Part shown: positions 1-7,603 of the stretch, in pieces
Numbering within the stretch: position 1 is the stretch's first letter
Layout: each line of letters opens with the position of its first letter
NCBI GenBank assembly: GCA_003024985.2
Contig: PXIH01S0016120.1
Direction: 5' to 3' (one strand)
Origin: Euperipatoides rowelli
Taxonomy: Eukaryota; Onychophora; Udeonychophora; Euonychophora; Peripatopsidae
Length of the DNA: 13,325 nt
The notes under the pieces: generated by a model
What the model saw: the letters and a program-made list of their open reading frames with translations, nothing else
What the model was told of the DNA's origin: nothing
The model's database searches: none
Translations under genes and position numbers: made by a program

Positions 1-1
1 G

Positions 2-50
2 AAATTAAAAAAAAAAAAAAATGGAAAATTCTTTTTTTTTTTTTTAATTT
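2..50. repeat. A-run/T-run inverted repeat
   Basis: AAATT followed by 15 A (7-21) faces 14 T (32-45) followed by AATTT (46-50), separated by a 10-base spacer. The arms are complementary over about 19 bp and could form a hairpin. No TSD or mobile-element terminus was recognised. It may simply be two homopolymer tracts in opposite orientation, and their lengths may be inexact in draft sequence. Confidence 0.6.
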
Positions 51-110
51 GGATTTGGGGGAGACACTATGGAAAAACTAATTGGATTGGAAAAGGTTAA
101 ATATTTCTGA

Positions 111-412
111 AGCTCGAGTTCGTAAAACCTAGGGGTGGGTGTGGCACCCCCCCCCCCAACATATGAAGATAGAACATTTCTAAGTCACTGACAAATCATA
201 CTGCACATGTGTATGATGCCATAGAAACATTCGTATGGGTGGAAAATGATGTCATACATATATACTACCTAAATCCCAAAGCTTGAGTTCGTAAGTCTTC
301 GGAGCTGGCTGTGGCACATGCCCACATATTAAGGCTTCCCTACATTGATAAATAATCAACTAAAAAGCTCTAAGTCGATGGCGCATTGTTCTGCGCAGGG
401 GTGTGACATCAC
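111..412. repeat. Diverged tandem duplication (two copies)
   Basis: Copy A (about 111-226) and copy B (about 280-412) share AGCTyGAGTTCGTAA at their left ends, GGCTGTGGCAC-like sequence about 30 bases in, and TAAGTC followed by a GCr-rich segment near the right. The offset is 169 bp at the left and 190 bp at the right, so copy B has gained about 20 bases. Copy A holds an 11-C run (147-157) and a small hairpin GGGTG-TGG-CACCC (137-149). It belongs to the repeat patch filling the first 1.2 kb. The family was not recognised. Confidence 0.65.
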
Positions 413-507
413 ATCTTACCCAGAATTCATCCCTGAACAAATTCCCATTGAAAAATAAAAAATAAAATTTTGGCCGCCATCTTGGATTTTCGAAATAAAT
501 GTCCCAA

Positions 508-960
508 AATGCATCACTAACACCTGCAAATCATTCTGGGTACTCAGATATGTAGATTTCCGAAGTTTGGCTTCACCAAACTCGGAAATGAAGTCATTAT
601 AAGCAATATAGCCTACAGTATGTTAATTAGGGGGTACCCCCAAAATGAAAACTTTGTAAATCATCGGAAACACTACAGCAATGCATTCTGGTACTCAGGT
701 ACATTGATTTCTGAAGTTTGGCTTTGCCAAACTCAGAAATGACATCATTATAAGCAATTTAAACTAATTAGGGGTCCTCCAAAAATAAAAACTTCGGAAA
801 TCATCGGAAAACACTACAGCAATGCATTCTGGATACTCAGGTACATTGATTTCTGAAGTTTGCCTTTGGCAAACTCGAAAATGACATCACAATAAGCAAT
901 TTATGCTAATTAGGGGTGTACCCCAATGACCCAAAAATTCAGGAATCATCGGAAAATTTC
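508..960. repeat. Three-copy tandem repeat, about 140-152 bp units
   Basis: Three units start near 508, 661 and 801, with a fourth beginning at 946 that soon diverges. Units 2 and 3 open with TCATCGGAAA then CACTACAGCAATGCATTCTG; all contain CATTCTGG, TACTCAG, GATTTCyGAAGTTTG, a short hairpin, ATAAGCAAT, and TAATTAGGGG followed by a C-rich stretch. In unit 1 the last part is a perfect 12-bp palindrome GGGGGTACCCCC (630-641). Units 2 and 3 are most alike, so the array probably grew stepwise. The family is not recognised. The sequence just before unit 1 (472-483) reads GCCGCCATCTTG, which resembles a YY1 site on the minus strand. Confidence 0.85.
556..882. repeat. Conserved hairpins inside the three tandem units
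   Basis: Each unit carries a 33-34-base inverted repeat at the same place: 556-589, 707-740 and 849-882. Unit 1 pairs ATTTCCG(A)AGTTTGG with CCAAACTCGGAAAT, leaving one bulged A. Unit 2 pairs ATTTCTG(A)AGTTTGGC with GCCAAACTCAGAAAT, so a C:G pair of unit 1 has become T:A on both arms. Unit 3 has GTTTGCC facing GGCAAAC where unit 2 has GTTTGGC facing GCCAAAC, so pairing survives two more changes, though its outer stem has two mismatches. Whether this reflects function or hairpin-templated repair is not decided by the sequence. Confidence 0.8.
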
Positions 961-1180
961 GGAAATCGTCGGAAATTACTGAAAATGGCCGACTATTACT
1001 GAATATTAACGAAAATTACCAAACCCTACCGAAGATGATGTCATAGTTGGGTATTCGAATATGCAAATGAGCCACACCCCTCAGGGAAATGCCCGAACAT
1101 GGCCGAATATTACCGAACATTTCCGAAGATTGAGACATAGTTGTTAGTTGCATTATGCTAATGAGATCACCCAGTGAATT
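946..1180. repeat. CpG-rich short repeats and a diverged 94-114 bp duplication
   Basis: From 946 the sequence repeats GGAAA words (TCATCGGAAAA, TTTCGGAAA, TCGTCGGAAA) and then ATTACTGAA-type words. A longer duplication follows. Copy A (about 981-1083) and copy B (about 1095-1180) share ATGGCCGAnTATTAC, CCGAAGATnGAn, CATAGTTG and ATGCwAATGAG. The offset is 114 bp at the left and 94 bp at the right. Copy A contains a perfect octamer word ATGCAAAT (1061-1068), and copy B has ATGCTAAT at the matching place. CpG is frequent here and scarce in most of the rest of the window. Confidence 0.65.
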
Positions 1181-1410
1181 ATGGGAAAAAGCATTGTTGA
1201 TGACATCATCTTTCCCATTGTTGTACCTAGGCATTATGTAAGCTCAATTCTGATTGGTTTGGAATGAATCGGCCTTTTTACACTACTCACATATAATCAC
1301 AAGAAAATAAAAGGACCTAGCCCCAAAGGAGGTGGTACCTTTTTTACAGAATATGCATTAAAAGAAATCATCATTATTAAAAGGGATATAGCCTACATAC
1401 AAGGTAGGGA

Positions 1411-1425
1411 AATAATAATAATAAT
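1411..1425. repeat. (AAT)5 microsatellite
   Basis: Five uninterrupted AAT units lie in AT-rich DNA. Nothing else is visible nearby. Confidence 0.8.
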
Positions 1426-1429
1426 ATAA

Positions 1430-2298
1430 AAAATAGTTCCAGTAGAATTCGCAGTTCACAAAATAATATAAAATCATTTGTCTTTTGAAACTATCCGGAT
1501 GGAAACCGATCAAAGTTACTATAAACACCATGCCAAATAACTATAGGCTATACATGAAAGGAATCAGATCTCTAAAGTTCAGGAAACCGAATTATCACAG
1601 CAACACTCAAAATGTATAAGATAAGAAACATTATCATGCATTAATCATTGTAAAGACTGGACACCAAATTCTAATAACAGTTATAGTAACCAATGAAAGT
1701 AAATTCAAGGAACGTAGATAAAGTAACAATGAAATAATAAATAAATGAATAATAATCCTTGAATAATTGGTATTGGTAACGAAGCAATCATATAATCTAT
1801 GTAAAAAAAATCACAGGCCTTAAACAGCGGGAAAACGACGCCATTTCTATACACGTAGACATTCATAATCCAAAAAGGAACCAACAAACTCGAAGTTTTC
1901 CATAGTTGACTGCCCAAAATCAATACATAATGACATTATAACTCAAAAAAAAAAAAAAGAGTAATTACTTGGAAATAAAATAATAAAGAAAATAAATATA
2001 TGTACACAAGTAGAACACAAGCGGCCATTGAAGGCGCTTTAATTCTATAATAATAATGTGTTAACTAATGGTATCTCACAATTCAAACGGCCTCTTCAAA
2101 AGAATAAAGTTTGATATTTATTGTTTAATATTTTCAACTATATTAAAAGCTAACTAGTTATTAGATTTACTTCATTTTAAAATGTACTTTCGCTTATATA
2201 CTGTACAGATTCTACATTTAATGTATAACTTTATAATAAATATAAGCTTCAAATTAATAATTCTAAATTAACCTGTATAAATATATTTTCTTTCTTAA
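1430..2298. other. AT-rich unannotated stretch
   Basis: No ORF worth reporting, no inverted or tandem repeat beyond short A/T runs, and no RNA gene recognised. It holds one TAGGCTA word at 1544-1550. Open frames here are short and rich in F, I, Y and N codons, as expected from AT-rich noncoding DNA. Confidence 0.6.
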
Positions 2299-2366
2299 GC
2301 TGGTGACCCACTTCAATCACCCCGTGACCCATCTGTGGGTTCCAATCCACAGGTTGAGAATCACTG
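2299..2366. mobile_element. Solitary hAT-type element end
   Basis: The right edge reads, as its reverse complement, CAGTGATTCTCAACCTGTGG, which fits the common CAGTGGTTCTCAACC terminus of Charlie/ZAPHOD-like hAT elements. The interior side contains GGTGACCCACTTC and GTGACCCAT, and TGTGGgttccaatCCACA forms a small hairpin (2334-2351). The base after the terminal G would begin a TSD reading ATTTATAG. I did not find this word or a matching left terminus upstream, so this is probably a truncated or decayed copy. The family assignment rests on memory of hAT ends. Confidence 0.55.
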
Positions 2367-2534
2367 ATTTATAGCATCATTTACTATACTACGCTTGTCA
2401 TTTATTGTGAATTACTATCAGCTGAAATTAAATATCTTAGGCTTTATTATTTTTTCTCTTTTTTTAATTTGACATTTAAAACACTGTTTTTTTTCCTCTA
2501 TCGTTTTATAATGCATATTTTGTTACACAAAAGT

Positions 2535-2706
2535 GCAGGTAATTAGCCTACTGTTGTTTTCCCGCATCTGCACTATAAATATTGTTACAAAAAATATTCT
2601 TAAAATATACCTTTTATAGAATATTCTATTCAAATTATCTCATTTCAACACAGGCAATTACTGCTATTTTGTTCCACAAAGTATTCTTTAAATATACATT
2701 TAGAAT
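2535..2706. repeat. Diverged direct duplication, 87-116 bp offset
   Basis: CAGGTAATTAGCCTACTGTTGTTTT (from 2535) resembles CAGGCAATTACTGCTATTTTG (from 2651). TTGTTACAAAAAATATTCTT followed by AAATATACC (from 2582) resembles TTGTTCCACAAAGTATTCTT followed by AAATATACA (from 2669). The offset falls from 116 to 87, so copy 2 has lost about 29 bases. It lies just left of a hAT MITE but appears to be older host sequence. Confidence 0.5.
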
Positions 2707-2720
2707 AGGTATTATACTGA

Positions 2721-3217
2721 ATGTAGTATAGTAGTGGCCAACCCCTGGCCCATGGACCACTTGTGGCCAAAGGAGGCTTTTGCGATGGCCCGCAGCCCAT
2801 CAATGGAAGAACTTTTTTTTTCCTGATATTGCAGCACTTGTAAAAGAAAAACAATTACAAAAACCTCATTGGTGATTTAATTTTAATTAAAATAAATAAT
2901 TATTTGCTTTCTGGTAATTAAATTGATTTTGACAATGTCTTTTATTTTGTTTTATGTTTTTGTAAATTTTGATTTACAAATTAAAATAAAATTATGAAAA
3001 TCCATTTTTTATTTATTTTCCTAACACTCAAAACCTCTAATTTCATTTAGTCAGTAAGTTTAGAATAGCATACTTATTTTGTCATTGCATTGAGCTTTAA
3101 AATTACGATAATAACATTTTTTTTTTGGGAAGGGGGAGGAGGGGGTTGCACATTGGCCATTCTCTGTGACGACTTTTGGTCTGTGGCAAAAAAAGGTTGC
3201 CCACACCTGATTTAGGT
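2721..3217. mobile_element. hAT-like MITE with eroded TSD, 481 bp
   Basis: The element runs from about 2729 to 3209. Its left end is TAGTAGTGGCCAACC and its right end, reversed, is CAGGTGTGGGCAACC, matching at 11 of 15 places. GGCCAACCCCTGGCCCATGG, TTGTGGCC and GATGGCCCGCAGCCC at the left are typical of non-autonomous Charlie-like hAT ends, and GGTCTGTGGCAA lies just inside the right end. The putative TSDs, ATGTAGTA (2721-2728) and ATTTAGGT (3210-3217), agree at only 5 of 8 bases, so the insertion is old or one boundary is slightly wrong. The core is AT-rich with a purine tract (3127-3146). There is no transposase coding. Confidence 0.7.
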
Positions 3218-3329
3218 AAGGATTAAGCTTGTCATTCAACGAGTTTAACAAAATTGTTGAGAATTGTATACAGTAGCCTATATGTTTAATTGCCAAGCAT
3301 TGTTGGGCTTCTGTTTACCTAGGTTAAAA

Positions 3330-3445
3330 TATAGCCGTTGCCAAATTTGGTGCATATTGGTCAAACGGCTGAGAATTCATTGTATAGTACACATTCTACG
3401 TACAGGCAGACTTTCGATTATATATAAACTTGAGTAGATAGATTT
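3330..3445 (+). mobile_element. Possible LINE (RTE-like) or SINE 3' tail
   Basis: The order GTTGCCAAATTTGGTGCATA, TTGGTCAAACGGCTGAGAATTCATTG, then ACAGGCAGACTTTCGATTATATATA resembles the 3' ends of RTE-type LINEs and related SINEs in many invertebrates. In those, a CCAAATTTGGTG...GGTCAAGCGG segment is followed by CAGACAGAC units and a TATATA tail. Here only one CAGAC unit and a short TATATATAA remain, followed by AGTAGATAGAT. No reverse-transcriptase frame is seen upstream. The resemblance is from memory and the copy is badly worn, so the call is tentative. Confidence 0.4.
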
Positions 3446-4064
3446 TTAATTAGCCTATCATTATTTTAGCACCAATTTAGAATATTAATCTTTGCTTTTA
3501 AAAATATCTGCTTTGCAATAGATTCCTCATCATTAACTATCTTGTAATGTTAACTCTAATGCATTATCATTTATAAGCCTAATTTGAATAATGAATCAAA
3601 TGAAATGTCGAGTCAAAAGTTAAACATGGCAGAATAAAACCTGACCCAGTAGCCTATTGCTAATATTTTTGATGAATAAAGGTCTACGTGCTGGGTATAG
3701 CCTATAGCTGTCAAGTATTGACTTGAATTTATAATAGACTTGATTGTATTCAATAACACAAGAAGTCACCATGTGGAGATAAATAAAAATCATTTGTTCA
3801 TTTATAGCTACTAGGCTAAGTGAAAATCTCATAGCCTTTTCCATTATTTGGCCTCTTTCTGTATGTAGCCTACTCAACTATCATCAGATTAATTTCTTGC
3901 TGGCTGGCTTACTTCCTTTTATTCAACCTTCTAATACTGTATAATCTTAAGCCCCTGTCAAACCCCCATCATAACTTGTAATGAATACTCCTATATGAAA
4001 TTAAGTCACAAATTTTTGACCACCTCCCCTCTTCTTCCACAAAACAAAATGAACTAATGTAATG
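3446..4064. other. AT-rich stretch dense in TAGCCTA words
   Basis: No gene or transposon terminus recognised. It contains five TAGCCTA/TAGGCTA words in about 420 bases (3451, 3650, 3698, 3812, 3866), the densest run in the window. The 85-codon minus-strand open frame at 3620-3877 has these words inside it and no protein-like character. Confidence 0.5.
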
Positions 4065-4579
4065 GATTAGACCAGGGATTCTCAAACTGTGGTAGGCTAC
4101 ATGTACCAATAGTGGTACATTAGGTTGTCACAAGTGGTACACAGAGATTTAACAAAAAGACAAATGCACATACCGGTATACATATTCAGTGCATTATAAA
4201 TCAGTAATTTTATCTTGCTATAAAATGTGTTATTTGCACTTGGTTACATGTCCATAATAATTAATCAATGTGCAATTAGTAATAAAGTACTTACTACATT
4301 TGATATTAGATTTTAAATTTTTAAATGAATGGACAGGTTTAAGATTGTGTAAAATGAAAATGGACATTGAATAAAAGCAAATAATAGCTTATGTGCAATA
4401 AAACTATGAATTTTTTGAAAAGATTATTTATTTTATTCAGTTTGTCTTCTGACCATAAATGGATATTCCTGACTGCACAAAGTCCGAATTACAAAATATG
4501 CACAAGGTGGTACATGAGTTTTTAGCAGTTTATTTAAGTGGTACAAAATTTAAAAAGTTTGAGAACCACTGGATTAGAC
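4065..4579. mobile_element. hAT MITE, 499 bp, with exact 8-bp TSD
   Basis: The element proper is 4073-4571. The left end CAGGGATTCTCAAACT and the reversed right end CAGTGGTTCTCAAACT differ at two of 16 bases. Exact direct repeats GATTAGAC flank it (4065-4072 and 4572-4579), which proves the boundaries. GTGGTAC occurs repeatedly just inside both ends (ATAGTGGTACATTAG, AAGTGGTACACAG, AGGTGGTACATGAG, AAGTGGTACAAAAT), the usual pattern for this hAT group. The core is AT-rich with no transposase frame, so it needs a transposase from an autonomous relative. A TACCGGTA word (4171-4178) and a TAGGCTA word (4093-4099) lie inside. Confidence 0.93.
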
Positions 4580-4704
4580 TATTAATACATTAAAAAAAAA
4601 AAAAACTTAAAAAGATACATAAAATATATTAAACGATTATTATATAAAATATATTTTTCTTGTAAAACAAATATTTTTAAAGCATTTTTTATTCGAATAA
4701 TGAC

Positions 4705-4938
4705 TTAAAGTGTCCGTTCTTGCAAACCTTGTGCATTACCTTTGGACTTGCCAATTATTGAGCAGTTACAAAAATTTCCCTTATGAAAAAATGCAATTAA
4801 ATTTGGGACTGGCATATTAAATTTGGGGCTGACAACCCTAATCTTAGGGCAACAACATTTTTTTATACAGGATACCCATTGGGCAGTATAAAATATTGTG
4901 GATTTTCCAACACTTATTGCAATATCTAAATCGGCCAT
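4705..4938 (-). CDS. Weak candidate: 77-codon ORF or first exon
   Basis: Reading leftward from an ATG at 4936-4938 in good context (AAAATGGCC), the frame stays open for 77 codons. It begins MADLDIAISVGKSTIFYTAQ and has a cysteine cluster KKCCCPK near residue 27. A plausible donor AAAG|GTAATG lies near its end. Against it: similar open lengths occur by chance all over this window, part of it is a short direct repeat (TTAAATTTGGGrCTG twice, 4797-4831), no domain is recognised and no partner exon was found. Treat it as a possibility only. Confidence 0.12.
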   Translation of the reverse strand: MADLDIAISVGKSTIFYTAQWVSCIKKCCCPKIRVVSPKFNMPVPNLIAFFHKGNFCNCSIIGKSKGNAQGLQERTL

Positions 4939-4939
4939 T

Positions 4940-5732
4940 TTGAATAATTCCCATAATTCTAATTTGATTTTGGTTAGAATTTGACTAAAAAAATAAAAAA
5001 AAAAAGATTATGAAAAAAAAAAAACTATTTAAGTGGCACACCAGCACTTTAATATATTCACAATTTTTTAAAAAAGTGCATTTAGGCCAAAGTTCTCTTT
5101 GGCTTCCCTATTTCTACTTAAAAAAGTTATCACAAAAATTAGGCTATTTAAAATTAGGAATTGGACCACATAATAATCTATGATTCACTAAGCCCAATCA
5201 GGAATGGTTGTATTTTTATGTCTTTTAGTTAGAAAAGAACTTCAACTGGAATTAGTTTGAACCCTCTTCCCTTAAAAAAATAATAATCTAGAATTAGTTC
5301 CTTTAAAAAGATAACTAAACCAGCACTTGATGTTACAATTTAATAAAACAAACATTGTTTTGGCAAGATAATTTCCAATGGGGTTTCATTATAATGAAAA
5401 GTCCCAATTCAGGAAATGTTAATTTGCTCCATTCATGAAACATGTGCCCAATGTTGATATTTTTCAATATGGTAAAAGTTCACAATATTAAAAAAATATT
5501 CTATTAAAATATCTTACCCATCATACCCTACTAAGGAAGTTATCATGCTCTCAGAAAAGCTAGTTTGTTTTAAAAATAGCTTACTCATATTAAAATTTCA
5601 TTTAAAATTTTAAAAGTACAATAATGACAGGAAAAAAATTACTCATGGATACTTACTAATAGGCTACAAGAAAATTCTCATGAATGATTAAGCTTTAAAC
5701 AATGTACCGTACTAGCTAGAAAATTTTATTGA
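4940..5732. other. AT-rich unannotated stretch
   Basis: No ORF, terminus or structured repeat was supported. It holds A and T homopolymers (4991-5005, 5015-5024) and two TAGGCTA words (5140, 5660). Confidence 0.5.
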
Positions 5733-5749
5733 GGGGGGGGGGGGGGGGG
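5733..5749. repeat. 17-base G run
   Basis: An uninterrupted run of 17 G sits in AT-rich DNA. A run this long can fold as a G-quadruplex, and its exact length is uncertain in draft sequence. Shorter runs occur at 7163-7172 (10 G) and 147-157 (11 C). Confidence 0.85.
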
Positions 5750-5759
5750 AGAAATGAGC

Positions 5760-5891
5760 TCAATTTCCCAACTCTGACTCCTCAAATTGCCAACTCAAAA
5801 CTATTGAAGCTAGAGCAGAAAACAGGAAAACAAGAAACAGCTGCCAAGAAACATCGGTGACCGGGTCCCTGCATCTGATCTTCAGATCCAT
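5760..5891 (-). CDS. Candidate 43-residue small membrane ORF (tentative)
   Basis: From an ATG at 5889-5891, reading leftward, 43 codons end in TGA at 5760-5762. A basic, charged start (MDLKIRCRDPVTD) is followed by a hydrophobic segment, residues about 16-34 (WQLFLVFLFSALASIVLSW), then an acidic tail (FEESELGN). That is the layout of a single-pass membrane peptide or of a signal-anchor first exon. GC is higher than in the flanks. No GTAAGT-like donor is present and no homologue is recognised. Chance is a real alternative, because short T-rich frames on this strand readily encode hydrophobic runs. Confidence 0.18.
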   Translation of the reverse strand: MDLKIRCRDPVTDVSWQLFLVFLFSALASIVLSWQFEESELGN

Positions 5892-6042
5892 GTTTAGTGT
5901 GTCAAAATGTTAAATTTCCCAAGTCATTATTTTAAAAATCCACATCCAGTGCAAAAATCTCTGAGAATTTTTTTTTTTTAATTTACCAACTGTTTTTACT
6001 CATTCTGCAAATGCTAAATTTCCAAATTCAACACAAAGTTAA

Positions 6043-6082
6043 AGGTGGTGGCTGTCCCCTCCCTTAGTGACAGCCACCACCT
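6043..6082. repeat. Perfect 14-bp GC-rich hairpin
   Basis: AGGTGGTGGCTGTC (6043-6056) is exactly repeated in reverse complement at 6069-6082, with a 12-base loop CCCTCCCTTAGT. A second, wider inverted repeat, CCAACTCTGA (5768-5777) against TCAGAGTTGG (6096-6105), encloses it. The stem is shorter than a microRNA precursor stem and no further pairing continues it. No T run follows to suggest an RNA polymerase III stop. Function is unknown. Confidence 0.85.
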
Positions 6083-6183
6083 GGATTTGAAGCATTCAGA
6101 GTTGGCACCTATGACCACAATGTTCAAAAGTTAATAACAAAAATTACAATATATTATATAATAAAAGGCCTGCGCTGCCCTCA

Positions 6184-6376
6184 CCTTTATAAATACACAC
6201 GGCTAAATAATGCCCTTTATAAATATACACGACTAAATGATGCCTTTTATAAATATGTACGGATAAATGATGCCCTTTATAAATACACATGCCCTTTATA
6301 AATATACAAAGATAAATTATGCCCTTTATAAATACACATGGCTAAATGATGCCCTTTATAAATACACACGGATAAA
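6184..6376 (+). repeat. 30-bp minisatellite, about 7 units
   Basis: The consensus unit is TGCCCTTTATAAATACACAC followed by GGCTAAATGA. CTTTAT recurs at exact 30-base steps (ending 6190, 6220, 6250, 6280), then after a 19-base step (6299), then again at 30 bases (6329, 6359). One unit has therefore lost 11 bases. Variation is mostly in TACAC/TATAC and in GGCTAA/GACTAA/GGATAA. The 30-base period keeps one frame open, producing a repeated ALYKYT peptide (6267-6470), but the 19-base unit breaks the frame, so this is an array artefact and not a gene. Confidence 0.93.
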
Positions 6377-7382
6377 GATGCATGGAATTTTAACCGTTAC
6401 AAAAAAGGGCCCATCATCTTACTCGTATTTTATAAATTCATTAATTTTGACGCGCTTTGAACTAGTTTGAAATAATTGATCAATACTAATGGGCCAAAGT
6501 AGCTTTAAATTTCATAAAGATTTCAATAAGATTAGAAATATTTTTTTAAAAAAAAACAAAACAATAAAATATACAGTATAGGTAGCCTACTATAGTTTGC
6601 CTGGACACAAAAACAAACCACCCTGATATGGCCTATTGTAATAACCTTTAAACAATGTAAAATAATTAATATTATTAAAAAACAAAAAACATGCTCGAAT
6701 TTAATGTTTAGTCTACTAATTTCCTCTTATTTTTTAAAAAAAAAAACTAACTGCTGCATGGTATCCAATATTATTCTAGACTTTATAAGTAAAATTACAA
6801 TTACCATATGACCACTTATAGAAATTCTATGAGCATGACATAGGTCAATATGTGCTATTTGATCACAAGTTGCTAAGTAACAACACTTGAATCTTAAATA
6901 CTGCATAACAAAACTACGTAACCAAGCAAGCGAAAAAAAAAAAAAAAAGACATTTCCTTGAAGAGTTGACAAAAACGAATATTTAAACACAGCACCGCAT
7001 TTTATGCACTAGTACATCTATGAACTATATTGCAAATAATTTAAATAAATGCAGAAATTAAATTAAAATAATGTAAGTTAATTCAGATAATTTTTATCAG
7101 CTGCTAGAATTTTGAACTTTTAAATTGGCAATTATGATAAATGAATGAAGAGATAATGGGGAGGGGGGGGGGAATAATAAGGTACATCATATTAAAATAT
7201 CAAATTAAGATAATTATAGAGGGAAATATTTTACACTTTCAAACTGAAAAAAAAAAAATGAAATCAATTTTTGGATTAAAAAAAGACCAACAAAATAAGT
7301 ATTTCTTCTCTTTTTCAAAAATAATTTAGAATTTAAAAATGCTGAAATTTGATATAAGCTAAAATTAAAAAATAATACCTAA
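6377..7382. other. AT-rich unannotated stretch
   Basis: A/T homopolymers (6541-6556, 6734-6746, 6932-6948), a 10-G run (7163-7172) and one TAGCCTA word (6593). Open frames of 62-87 codons here are low-complexity K/I/N/F sequences and not credible genes. No RNA gene is recognised. Confidence 0.5.
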
Positions 7383-7514
7383 TCCAGATCAACTAATTTG
7401 CATGCTCGTTTAAGTGCAGTGGAGATGCACAGGCACACACAAGGCCCAATATGGTTTAATTTGGTGGAGAATCTGCCACAGACAAATGAAACAGACTGTT
7501 GCCTTGTTTATTAA
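7383..7514 (+). CDS. Weak candidate: 43-codon open segment ending in TAA
   Basis: Between stops at 7380 and 7512 a frame reads STNLHARLSAVEMHRHTQ then GPIWFNLVENLPQTNE and DCCLVY. The composition is more protein-like than any other short frame nearby, with higher GC. AATAAA overlaps the stop (7514-7519), and a weak acceptor TAATCCAG precedes it (7379-7386). The TNLHxxLS...H pattern faintly recalls BED-type zinc fingers of hAT transposases, but the two expected cysteines are not present upstream. It could be a worn transposase fragment, a last exon, or chance. Confidence 0.15.
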   Translation, partial: SRSTNLHARLSAVEMHRHTQGPIWFNLVENLPQTNETDCCLVY

Positions 7515-7603
7515 ATAAATGTAACGGTGATAACATATATAACTACTGTAGGCCAGAGCCGGATTAACCTTTTGTGGGGCCCTAGACAAACTTATTTTGG
7601 GGG

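Noticed and set aside
472-483. YY1-like GCCGCCATCTTG as a promoter
   Set aside because: A single site with no nearby gene, sitting next to repetitive DNA; it probably belongs to the repeat.
1061-1068. Perfect octamer ATGCAAAT as a POU-factor promoter element
   Set aside because: It lies within a tandem repeat, there is no TATA box or transcript start context, and the sister copy is changed to ATGCTAAT.
1016-1234. 72-codon minus-strand open frame
   Set aside because: It lies wholly inside the diverged tandem repeats, and its codons follow the repeat words.
1705-1923. 72-codon minus-strand open frame, hydrophobic C-terminal half
   Set aside because: F/I/Y/L-rich composition is what AT-rich DNA gives by chance. 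There are no splice or promoter signals and no recognised family.
2645-3296. Two minus-strand open frames of 69 and 78 codons
   Set aside because: They overlap a hAT MITE and its flanks; the apparent GPSQKPP and CHRPKVVTENGQC stretches are translations of MITE subterminal sequence.
6041-6085. microRNA precursor reading of the 14-bp hairpin
   Set aside because: The stem stops at 14 bp with no extended imperfect pairing, shorter than the roughly 22-33 bp stem of known precursors.
6267-6470. 67-codon frame with repeated ALYKYT peptide
   Set aside because: It is produced by the 30-base minisatellite, and the 19-base unit shifts the frame of the array.
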